From positions 1 through 16,651 of the forward strand of contig JARKOV010000111.1 of the NCBI GenBank assembly GCA_029975965.1: a stretch of 16,651 nt of DNA, written 5' to 3'. The position numbers and the translations under genes are program-made. The notes under the pieces were generated by a model that was not told the DNA's origin, did no database searches, and worked only from the letters and a program-made list of their open reading frames with translations. Source of the stretch: Anaerolinea sp. (GTDB lineage: Bacteria; Chloroflexota; Anaerolineae; Anaerolineales; Anaerolineaceae). Positions 8,683 through 14,852 of this stretch are shown here, piece by piece (within the stretch, counting starts at the first letter, position 1; each line of letters opens with the position of its first letter).

Positions 8683-8736
8683 GGAATGCCTATTCCATCA
8701 CAGAAGTGGGAGGTCACCAACGAATGGGCCGCGTGT

Positions 8737-8773
8737 CGGTGTGAGCACGGATCAGCAACCTGTGCTCACACCG
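8737..8773 (-). repeat. 12-bp perfect inverted repeat (stem-loop) in the leader of the sugar-phosphate transferase gene
   Basis: The arms CGGTGTGAGCAC (8737-8748) and GTGCTCACACCG (8762-8773) are perfectly complementary and are separated by 13 bases. The element sits about 68 bases before the start codon at 8669 and about 150 bases after the GT2 stop. It is not followed by a T run on either strand, so it is not a classical intrinsic terminator. It could be an operator for a dimeric regulator, or an RNA hairpin in the mRNA leader. The rest of the gap (8670-8920) shows no convincing gene. Confidence 0.75.
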
Positions 8774-8920
8774 GGACTCATGAGGCGGTGCCGATCAGGA
8801 GCCAGGGCAGGGGGATGGCGGAGACTGCACGTCAGCCCTCCGGCAACCAGTTGGCTCGTTTTCGGATACACGGCCTGCGGAGACCAGTCGCGGCAAGCGG
8901 TTCCCCCCGAACCTGTTATC

Positions 8921-9910
8921 CTACTGGTGATGCATGCGATCTGGAACGGATCGCCTCCTGGCCTCCTCTCGTTTGAGCCGGTTGGCGACATAGAGTGAGG
9001 GAATTGACCTGGCTGCTCTGACCAGATCGCCGGCCAGCGCCTCCCATTTCCTGGGCACGAACGCGAATCGTGCCAGGCACAGATAACACAGCAGGCGTTC
9101 CGTCCAGTCGAGAGGCGAGCGGTCAATGCCTCTTGCGTACATCACCAGTCTTCGCCAGCGGGGCAGCAGCAGCCTGTGGTTGTTGGCGGGGTCAAACCAG
9201 GCGGCCAGTTGTCGATCGGTTCGATTAGCCTGGGTCGAGATGTTCGGGTGCTTTCTACGCAGAAAGAGATATTCCGGCACTTCGGCGAACTCGCCCCAGA
9301 GTACCAGCTCTCCAAGCAGAACCCGGTCGCCCATCTCAAAATTGGCGATCAGACCGGTCTGGGCGAGCACGCGGGTGCGGATAAGCCCAAAGATGGGGTG
9401 GAAGCCGAGGGTCTTAAAGAACGCGCGAAAGCGCTCGGATGGGCGAGAACTGCTGAAAACCAGGGAATGAGGATAGTGTCCATTGGGATGGCCTTCGGCG
9501 TCGATGATGAGCGCCTTGGGGGAGCACACGACCACCGTTGGCTGGCGATCCATGATCTCGACGCAGCGCTCGACGAACGTAGGCAGGCAGACGTCATCGT
9601 GGGCGGCCCATTTGAAGTACTCGCCCCTGGCCAGGCGGAAGGCGGCGTTGTAGTTCCCTGCGGCCCCGATGTTCGCCGGATTGCGCACGTAGCGAATCCG
9701 GGAGTCCTGAGCCGCATAGGCTTTGCAGATGGCTTCCGTGCCGTCCGTGGAGGCATTGTCGGAGATGATCAGCTCGAAATCGCGAAAAGTCTGCGCCAGG
9801 ATGGAATCCAGCGCCTCACGGATGAAGTCTTCTCCGTTGAAGACCGGCATCCCGATGCTGACCCTAGGAGGTGGACCTGGATTAACCGTCTGCATTCGAC
9901 TTGTTTGCAT
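8921..9910 (-). CDS. Family 2 glycosyltransferase (GT-A fold)
   Basis: The 329-residue protein starts with the canonical GT2 pattern. PRVSIGMPVFNGEDFIREAL at about 15-34 is the nucleotide-binding strand and loop. SDNASTDGT at 50-58 supplies the conserved Asp51. AAHDD at 102-106 stands in the DxD position for metal and donor phosphates, with Asp105 and Asp106. A C-terminal part (about 160-329) with GDRVLL at 194-199 gives the usual later acidic position. There are no obvious membrane helices, so it is likely cytoplasmic or peripheral. The ATG at 9910 follows GAGGGG by a few bases and is preferred over a second ATG five codons later. It is the first gene of the left cluster in transcription order but is separated from the next by 250 bases, so it may be its own unit or may start the operon. 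The sugar transferred is unknown. Confidence 0.92.
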   Translation of the reverse strand: MQTSRMQTVNPGPPPRVSIGMPVFNGEDFIREALDSILAQTFRDFELIISDNASTDGTEAICKAYAAQDSRIRYVRNPANIGAAGNYNAAFRLARGEYFKWAAHDDVCLPTFVERCVEIMDRQPTVVVCSPKALIIDAEGHPNGHYPHSLVFSSSRPSERFRAFFKTLGFHPIFGLIRTRVLAQTGLIANFEMGDRVLLGELVLWGEFAEVPEYLFLRRKHPNISTQANRTDRQLAAWFDPANNHRLLLPRWRRLVMYARGIDRSPLDWTERLLCYLCLARFAFVPRKWEALAGDLVRAARSIPSLYVANRLKREEARRRSVPDRMHHQ

Positions 9911-10194
9911 TGCCCCTCACCGTGCAACAAAGAACGGCAGAACCTTCACCTGTTGGCGCGACTCGTCACGCCAAAGGAAGATTGGAACAGGCACACTATC
10001 CCCTAATCGGGATAGCCTCGCGGGACGCGATGTGCAGCCGGAATGTGATTGCAGAAAGCTGCATCGAAACTGCTGGGGGAACGTTGCCGGACAACACCTG
10101 CTCTACCAGAAAGACGGCGCGGAGATACGATTCCGGTACAATAACCAGACTTATAGAAGCGCAGGATATATATTACGAATAAGATTGGTGACAC

Positions 10195-10310
10195 CTAATG
10201 TTAATTATCGGTGAGATTCTTAAAAAAAGACACCAGTATTCCTTACAAATAACTAACAAATTTTATATTACTATTTCAAAAGTATTAAATAAGTTGGTTA
10301 AGACTTAGGT
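10195..10310. other. AT-rich patch, candidate promoter island for the polysaccharide cluster
   Basis: By hand count 10201-10310 is only about one quarter G+C, against a clearly GC-rich surrounding. It includes several TATA-like strings on the minus strand and a run of seven A on the plus strand (10222-10228 approximately). A possible minus-strand pair is TTAATA and TAAAAT with a 17-base spacer in 10260-10288, but many alternatives are equally good. It would leave a leader of about 300 bases before the GT2 gene. The patch could instead bind nucleoid proteins or mark a former insertion junction. Confidence 0.5.
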
Positions 10311-10388
10311 GAACCACCAGCAGGTGGTGGGCTGGGAGGCAGGCCGGGTTCAGTTTTTCCAGGAGGGGGGCGCAGGGAGTGGGGGTAG

Positions 10389-10445
10389 GCCGTGCGGCGG
10401 AGAAGCTGCCGTGCGGCGGGGGACCCGCCGTGCGCGGGGAACCTG
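10389..10445. repeat. Three tandem copies of a 19-bp GC-rich unit
   Basis: Units begin at 10389, 10408 and 10427, exactly 19 bases apart. Each starts with GCCGTGCG; the first two share the 12-mer GCCGTGCGGCGG, and the third drifts after eight bases. A weaker fourth copy may follow at 10446 (CCGGGCGGG). The segment just before it, from about 10361, is G-rich on the plus strand with runs of six, three and five G. It is too short and too degenerate for a CRISPR array. Replication slippage is the simplest origin. Confidence 0.7.
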
Positions 10446-10521
10446 CCGGGCGGGAGAGAAATCATCAGGGACAGGTACGCCAGCGGGGTCGGGATAGCTG
10501 GAGAAGGCTGGCTGAGATTCG

Positions 10522-10536
10522 CCGGCTTTCAGCCGG
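10522..10536 (-). terminator. Small hairpin downstream of the repressor gene, possible terminator
   Basis: CCGGCT (10522-10527) pairs with AGCCGG (10531-10536) around a three-base loop, about 50 bases past the repressor stop in its transcription direction. A second possible stem, GCGCC/GGCGC at 10567-10585, lies directly after the stop. Neither has a T run on the minus strand, so intrinsic termination is only a weak suggestion. Confidence 0.3.
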
Positions 10537-10586
10537 ATGGCGTGACCTGAGCGCCTGTTATATTCCGCGCCGGCGCAAACGGCGCT

Positions 10587-11618
10587 TCACAGGTGCGTTA
10601 CGGAATGGCGTTCGATCAGATCGCAGGCCAGGGAGACGCGGATGGGGGTCAGGTCGGGTTGCGCGACTCGATCGATCAGGCGGCTCAGCGCCAGGGTTGC
10701 CAGTTCGCCGGTTTTGATCCGGATCGTCGTGAGCGGCGGCGACAGAAATGCCGCGGCCGCGATATCGTCGAAGCCGATCACCGAGATGTCTCGCGGGATG
10801 CGCAGCCCAACCTCCTGGGCCGCGCGCATGAAGCCCATCGCCGACAGATCGTTGGCGCAGAAGGCGGCGGTGCAATCCAACTCGCCCTGGGCGAGGCGCT
10901 GCTTCATGACCTTGTAGGTTTCTTCAGCGTTGATCTCGACTTCGATGACCCGGCTGGGATCGAAGCGGATGCCTGATTCCGCCAGGATATCCTGGTAGGC
11001 TTCGGTCCGGCGCTGGATCGTGCGCCGTTTGAGCTGGGTGATATGCAGGATGCGCGCGTGACCCTGCTCGATCAGGTAGCGCATGGCCAGGCAGGCCCCC
11101 TGATAATTGTCCGGGAGAAAGGCATCCTCGCTTGCCTCAGGGCGGTCGACGTTGAGCATGACCATGGGAATGTTCATGCTCCGGATTTCGTCGATGAGCG
11201 CGGAATCGTCCAGCGAGAGAAGCAGCAGGCCATCCACCGGATTCTGGCGCAGCCGGTTGAGGATTCGATCACCGTTGGGGGCGTCGTTGCTGAAGGTGGC
11301 ATAGCTCAACTGGATTCCCCGCTCGCCACAGGCCAGCTCCACGCCGTGCAGCACGTCCGCGTGAAAAGGGTCGAGGGCAGGGGCCATCGGCAGGCTGGTC
11401 AACAGGCTGACGCTCTGGAGCTGCCTGGCCTGGACCTTGTTCCGCTCGTAGCCAAGCTCGGCGGCGGCGGCGAGGACGCGCTCCTGTACGCTCTCGCTGA
11501 TTCCGGCAGCGTCGCTCAGGACTCGTGAGACGGTGCTGATGGATACACCAGCGCGTTCCGCGATGTCGCGCTGGTAAACGCGCCGGCTGGCTGGAGATTT
11601 TGAGCCGTGAGCTTTCAA
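10587..11618 (-). CDS. LacI-family transcriptional repressor
   Basis: The 343-residue protein has an N-terminal helix-turn-helix at about 15-34 (YQRDIAERAGVSISTVSRVL), the LacI hinge region at about 53-68 ending VQARQLQ, and a periplasmic-binding-protein-like effector domain from about 70 onward, with the family's DGLLLLS (about 128-134), VIGFDD (about 285-290) and PPLTTIRI strings. It starts at TTG (11618-11616): GAGGAA lies five bases before it, and no ATG upstream fits. It is divergent from the GH88/ABC operon, so it most likely represses that operon until a uronate-containing sugar or breakdown product binds. A TTTGCA half-site inside its own promoter hints at autoregulation. The effector cannot be read from sequence. 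Full length, with no defects seen. Confidence 0.93.
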   Translation of the reverse strand: MKAHGSKSPASRRVYQRDIAERAGVSISTVSRVLSDAAGISESVQERVLAAAAELGYERNKVQARQLQSVSLLTSLPMAPALDPFHADVLHGVELACGERGIQLSYATFSNDAPNGDRILNRLRQNPVDGLLLLSLDDSALIDEIRSMNIPMVMLNVDRPEASEDAFLPDNYQGACLAMRYLIEQGHARILHITQLKRRTIQRRTEAYQDILAESGIRFDPSRVIEVEINAEETYKVMKQRLAQGELDCTAAFCANDLSAMGFMRAAQEVGLRIPRDISVIGFDDIAAAAFLSPPLTTIRIKTGELATLALSRLIDRVAQPDLTPIRVSLACDLIERHSVTHL

Positions 11619-11660
11619 AACGGTTCCTCAATTCTCGCGCTGGTTTGACCTTTCCGCATG

Positions 11661-11688
11661 ATTGTAATTGGGAGTTTGCAGAGTACAA
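11661..11688 (-). promoter_or_regulatory. Candidate promoter of the LacI-family gene
   Basis: On the minus strand TTGTAC (11688-11683) and TACAAT (11666-11661) are 16 bases apart, giving a predicted start near 11654 and a leader of about 35 bases. The -10 matches consensus at five of six positions, the -35 at only three. A TTTGCA half-site (plus strand 11675-11680) lies in the spacer, where a bound repressor would block polymerase. Confidence 0.45.
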
Positions 11689-11770
11689 GGCCGTTACCAG
11701 GTATTCCCGGCAAATGCATACAAATCGTCCTCCGGGTCTGCGGGATCGTCCGTCGCTTCTCCGGTCTTTC

Positions 11771-11798
11771 CGGTTCTGCAAATCGATCTGCAAAACCG
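11771..11798. promoter_or_regulatory. 28-bp imperfect palindrome, candidate LacI-family operator
   Basis: The arms of this segment match at 24 of 28 positions about its centre between 11784 and 11785. The core TGCAAATCGATCTGCA (11777-11792) is symmetric except for one base pair and is centred on CG, a hallmark of LacI-family operators. It lies about 100 bases from the repressor's own promoter and about 170 from the operon promoter, where it could serve as an auxiliary site. Confidence 0.6.
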
Positions 11799-11957
11799 TG
11801 TCGCTATTCCTGGTCTCTTTGTTCTCTGGCGTCGTGGATGGGGCCAACATTCCGTGATGGCGGAGCGATCCCCCGTTTTGGCTGTGATTTCCCCACTTCT
11901 AGCCGGACGAATGCGCTCTTCTGGCCGGACAAAGACCGATTCCCCGCACGAGTTTCC

Positions 11958-11987
11958 TTGACTTGTACAAAACTACCGTGATAGTAT
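11958..11987 (+). promoter_or_regulatory. Candidate promoter of the GH88/ABC operon
   Basis: TTGACT (11958-11963) and TAGTAT (11982-11987) are separated by 18 bases. The -35 matches consensus at five of six positions, the -10 at four. Transcription would begin near 11994, inside the dyad at 11989-12035, leaving a leader of about 80 bases before the GH88 start. Confidence 0.55.
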
Positions 11988-11988
11988 A

Positions 11989-12035
11989 TGCAAAATGTGA
12001 TGCAAATATTGTAATGATTTGCGGGACGATTTGCA
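11989..12035. promoter_or_regulatory. Nested double inverted repeat over the operon start site, candidate operator
   Basis: Four half-sites are placed symmetrically about position 12012. The outer pair is TGCAAA (11989-11994) and TTTGCA (12030-12035). The inner pair is TGCAAA (12001-12006) and TTTGCG (12018-12023). On each side the two copies are 12 bases apart. The half-sites match those in the palindrome at 11771-11798. The site overlaps the predicted transcription start, a standard repressor position. Confidence 0.6.
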
Positions 12036-12076
12036 AGCAAGGGCCGTGATTCGATCTCGAGAAGGATTGGGTGATC

Positions 12077-13234
12077 ATGTCTTCTCTCGGCGCACAACAG
12101 GCCGCTGAGTGTGCTCTACAGACCATCCGTACGAACCTGATCACATTCGCCGACCGTTATCCGGCGGATACGACCACCGGCAATGTGTATTGTCCCCGCC
12201 AGGCGCGAAACGGTTTTGACGAAGGGGCCAACTATGGTTGGACGACCGGCTTCTGGCCGGGCGTGCTCTGGCTGGCCTACGAGCTGACCGGCGACAATGG
12301 CTATCGTCGCAGCGGCGAGCAGCACATCCATAACTTCGCCCGGCGGGTCGAAAACGAGATCGACCTCGATACCCACGACCTCGGTTTTCTTTATACGCTC
12401 TCGTGCGTCGCTCCCTACCGGCTGACCGGCCACGCCGAGGCCCGCAAGGCGGCTATTCGCGCTGCGGAGTTGCTCATGCTCCGCTATCTCCCGCGGATTG
12501 GCATCTTCCAGGCGTGGGGCGCGCTGGACGATCCTGGGCTGCGCGGCAATACCATCATTGACAGCCTGATGAACATGCCGCTGCTGTATTGGGCCGGCGA
12601 ACAGACCGGCGAGGCGCGCTTTGCCCAGGCTGCGCACTGGCACGCGACGCTGCTGCGTGACCACATGATCCGGCCGGACAACACCACCTTCCACACCTTC
12701 TACTGGGATGTCGAAACCGGTGCCCCCCTGCGCGGCAGTACCGCGCAGGGCTACGCCGACGACTCGTGCTGGGCGCGTGGGCAGGCCTGGGCGATCTACG
12801 GGTTCACGCTCAACTATCACTATACCGCTGACGAGACACTGCTCGACGCGGCCCAGCGCTGCGCCGATTATTTCCTGGATCATCTGCCCGCCGATCATGT
12901 GGCGTACTGGGACCTGGTTTTCGGGGATGGCAGCGGCGAAGAGCGCGACAGCTCCGCCGCCGCGATCGCCGTGTGCGGGCTGGACGAGCTGATCCGCTAC
13001 CTGCCGGAGGGGGCGCGTCGCCAGCGCTATCAGGCGGCGGCACGAGACATGCTGGCCTCCCTGATCGCGGATTACACGCCGCGCGATCAACCGGCGTGGA
13101 ATACACTGCTGCTGCATGGCGTATACGACAAGCCCAAGGCCATCGGCGTGGATGAGGGCTGCCTGTGGGGCGACTACTTTTACCTGGAAGCGTTGATGCG
13201 CACGCTGGAACCCGACTGGCGCATTTACTGGTGA
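12077..13234 (+). CDS. ugl: Family GH88 unsaturated glucuronyl hydrolase
   Basis: The 385-residue enzyme would hydrate and release the unsaturated uronic acid from the non-reducing end of oligosaccharides made by polysaccharide lyases. It has no signal peptide, so it acts in the cytoplasm after uptake. The whole length follows the GH88 alpha6/alpha6 barrel: WTTGFWPGVLWLAYE near 55-69, THDLGFLY near 99-106, FQAWG, IIDSLMNMPLL near 160-170, TFHTFYWD, WARGQAWAIYGF near 232-243, RDSSAAAI, and WGDYFYLEAL near the end. Asp101 (THD) and Asp162 (IID) correspond to Asp88 and Asp149 of the characterised Bacillus enzyme, the second being the general acid/base. I use the ATG at 12077, ten bases after AAGGA; a GTG at 12071 would add two residues. 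It leads the operon with the ABC transporter. Which polymer is used (hyaluronan, chondroitin, plant or algal uronan) is not settled. Confidence 0.95.
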   Translation: MSSLGAQQAAECALQTIRTNLITFADRYPADTTTGNVYCPRQARNGFDEGANYGWTTGFWPGVLWLAYELTGDNGYRRSGEQHIHNFARRVENEIDLDTHDLGFLYTLSCVAPYRLTGHAEARKAAIRAAELLMLRYLPRIGIFQAWGALDDPGLRGNTIIDSLMNMPLLYWAGEQTGEARFAQAAHWHATLLRDHMIRPDNTTFHTFYWDVETGAPLRGSTAQGYADDSCWARGQAWAIYGFTLNYHYTADETLLDAAQRCADYFLDHLPADHVAYWDLVFGDGSGEERDSSAAAIAVCGLDELIRYLPEGARRQRYQAAARDMLASLIADYTPRDQPAWNTLLLHGVYDKPKAIGVDEGCLWGDYFYLEALMRTLEPDWRIYW

Positions 13235-13271
13235 GCGCGCGCTGCGCGGGATAAGCGGACGATCTCCGACG

Positions 13272-13291
13272 AGCGCCCCTGGGAGGGGGCT
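13272..13291 (+). other. Stem-loop between the GH88 and binding-protein genes
   Basis: Bases 13272-13280 pair with 13284-13291 in an eight-pair stem with one bulged G (13275) and a three-base loop. It begins about 38 bases after the GH88 stop. No T run follows, so it is more likely a transcript-processing or stabilising structure than a full terminator. I see no TGCAAA half-site and no clear promoter in the rest of this 211-base gap. Confidence 0.5.
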
Positions 13292-13445
13292 GGCTGGTCG
13301 TCAATCATGCAGAATCTTCGAGCAACGCAAGGATGACTCCGTAGGGAAGGGGGTACTTATTGATCTGAGGTCTCGCACAAGGGTCAGCTTCAAGCGTGGC
13401 AGGACATGCATACCGCACGTTGAACGAATCAAGAGGAGAGAAAAG

Positions 13446-14702
13446 ATGAGTCACCGCAAGCTCTCGATTGCCGCAATCCTGATGATTTTCGTGGTTTCGA
13501 TGCTCGCCAGCGGCGTCTCTGCCCAGGACGAGCCGATCACCCTCACGATGACGGCCTGGGACATCGCCACGATTCCCTACTGGCAGGCCGTCATCGACGC
13601 TTACGAGGCCCAGAATCCGAACGTCACGATCGAGATGACGGAGATCGCTTCGGCGGAGTACCAGGACGTCGTCAACATCATGCTGTCCGGCGGGGATGAG
13701 ACCGACATCATCACCGTCAAGGACATCCCCGGCTACAACGCGATGCTGTCCCGTGGACAGATCATCCCGCTGAACGACTTTATCGAAGCCGATGGCATCG
13801 ACCTGAGCGTCTACAGTGGGGCCGCGGAAGAGCTGACCTGGGAAGGCCAGATTTACGCGCTGCCTTTCCGCAGCGACATCTGGATCCTGTACTACAACAA
13901 GGATGTCTTCGACGCGGCGGGGGTCGACTATCCGACCAACGACATGACCTGGGACGAATTCGACGCGATTGCCCGCCAACTGACCAGCGGCAGCGGCGCG
14001 GACAAGGTCTACGGCGCGCACTTCCACACCTGGCGCTCGACCGTCGAGCTGCCCACGGTCCAGGATGGCCTGCACACCGTCATCGCGGATGACTACAGCT
14101 TTATGGCGCCGATGTACAATATGGTGGTCGCGATGCAGGATGACGGGATCATCATGGACTACGGCGAGCTGCGCACCGGCAGCATTCACTACCGCGACTT
14201 CTTCGAGAATGGGCACGTCGGGATGCTGCCCATGGGCTCGTGGTTCATCGGCACGCTGATCAAAGCCGCCAATGAGGGCGTGATCGACTTCGATTGGGGC
14301 ATCGCCACCTATCCGCATCCTGAGGGCGTCCCGGCGGGCACGACGGCGGGCACCCTGACCTCGCTGGCGATCAACGCCAATTCGCGGCAGCAGGAAGCGG
14401 CCTGGGACTTCATCAAGTTCTATACGGGGCCTGAAGGCGCGCAGGTTCTGGCCGCCAGCACGCTGCCGGCCTACCGCACCCCCGAAATCCTCGAGGCTTA
14501 CGTGGCCGTGGATGGCATGCCCGAAGGGGCGGCGGAAGCCCTGCAAACCACGACCGTGCGCCTCGAACTGCCGATGCATCCGCAGGTCAGCGCGATCGAG
14601 CAGATTCTGAACGAACAGCACGACCTGATCATGACCGAGTCGGTGTCGGTCGAAGAAGGTATTGCCGAGATGACCCGGCGCGTTGGCGAGCTGGAGAAAT
14701 AG
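13446..14702 (+). CDS. ABC transporter extracellular sugar-binding protein (family 1 solute-binding protein)
   Basis: The 418-residue protein captures the substrate outside the membrane and delivers it to the two permeases that follow. A signal peptide covers residues 1-26: basic start (MSHRK), hydrophobic core, and cleavage after VSA before QDEP. The mature part has the family hallmarks: LTMTAWD, YEAQNPNVTIEM, the DIITVKD strand near 95-101, LPFRSDIWILYYNKDVFDAAGVDYP near 140-164, DFFENGHVGMLPMGSW near 255-272, and WDFIKFYTGPEGAQVLA near 320-336. AGAGGAGA six bases before the ATG gives a strong start. Unlike many binding proteins of monoderm bacteria it has no lipobox cysteine, so it would not be lipid-anchored by the usual route. 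The link to GH88 suggests uronate-containing oligosaccharides as ligand; binding specificity is inference. Stem-loops flank it on both sides. Confidence 0.94.
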   Translation: MSHRKLSIAAILMIFVVSMLASGVSAQDEPITLTMTAWDIATIPYWQAVIDAYEAQNPNVTIEMTEIASAEYQDVVNIMLSGGDETDIITVKDIPGYNAMLSRGQIIPLNDFIEADGIDLSVYSGAAEELTWEGQIYALPFRSDIWILYYNKDVFDAAGVDYPTNDMTWDEFDAIARQLTSGSGADKVYGAHFHTWRSTVELPTVQDGLHTVIADDYSFMAPMYNMVVAMQDDGIIMDYGELRTGSIHYRDFFENGHVGMLPMGSWFIGTLIKAANEGVIDFDWGIATYPHPEGVPAGTTAGTLTSLAINANSRQQEAAWDFIKFYTGPEGAQVLAASTLPAYRTPEILEAYVAVDGMPEGAAEALQTTTVRLELPMHPQVSAIEQILNEQHDLIMTESVSVEEGIAEMTRRVGELEK

Positions 14703-14732
14703 CCCGGCGTCGGTAATGTGCTGAATCGCGAT

Positions 14733-14764
14733 CCAGGGAGGCGCCTTCACCGGCGCTTCCCTGG
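14733..14764 (+). other. 13-bp stem-loop between the binding-protein and permease genes
   Basis: Arms 14733-14745 and 14752-14764 pair over 13 positions with one G-U pair and a six-base loop. It begins about 30 bases after the binding-protein stop. No T run follows. Such hairpins after the binding-protein gene of sugar ABC operons commonly protect the upstream message or reduce read-through, giving more binding protein than permease; that role here is inferred from position. Confidence 0.65.
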
Positions 14765-14852
14765 TTCGCCCCTGGTTGGGATCAACGTCGAGCGCGCTCC
14801 AATCCGGAATCCCAAGACGGGCGGCGTCCCGGATCACTGAGAGGCAGGGAGT

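Larger units (their letters stand above)
9911..10586. other. Non-coding region between the repressor gene and the polysaccharide cluster
   Basis: No open frame here has a believable start, codon pattern or recognisable protein. The stretch contains the AT-rich patch at 10195-10310, a six-base-arm hairpin ACCACC-AGCA-GGTGGT at 10313-10328, the G-rich segment and 19-bp repeats at about 10361-10445, and two small hairpins near the end of the repressor gene. It must contain the promoter for the GT2 gene unless transcription reads through from the repressor gene, which points the same way. I cannot fix the -35/-10 boxes with confidence. Confidence 0.6.
11619..12070. other. Divergent control region between the repressor and the GH88/ABC operon
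   Basis: The roughly 450 bases have no credible gene. They hold a proposed promoter in each direction, two large dyads, and scattered single GCAAAT half-sites, for example at 11710-11715. The individual elements are listed separately. Confidence 0.7.

Noticed and set aside
8670..8720. Longer start for the sugar-phosphate transferase at the ATG at 8720
   Set aside because: It has no ribosome binding site and would place the strong GGGAGGAA inside the coding region; the extra 17 residues are atypical of the family's N-terminus.
10220..10240. Intrinsic terminator at the T7 run on the minus strand
   Set aside because: No GC-rich stem precedes the T run; it is part of the general AT-richness.
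10389..10445. CRISPR array
   Set aside because: Repeat units abut with no unique spacers, are only 19 bp, and no cas gene is present.
10309..10497. A 62-codon plus-strand frame in the intergenic region
   Set aside because: It reads through the G-rich tandem repeats, producing a low-complexity peptide, with no ribosome binding site.
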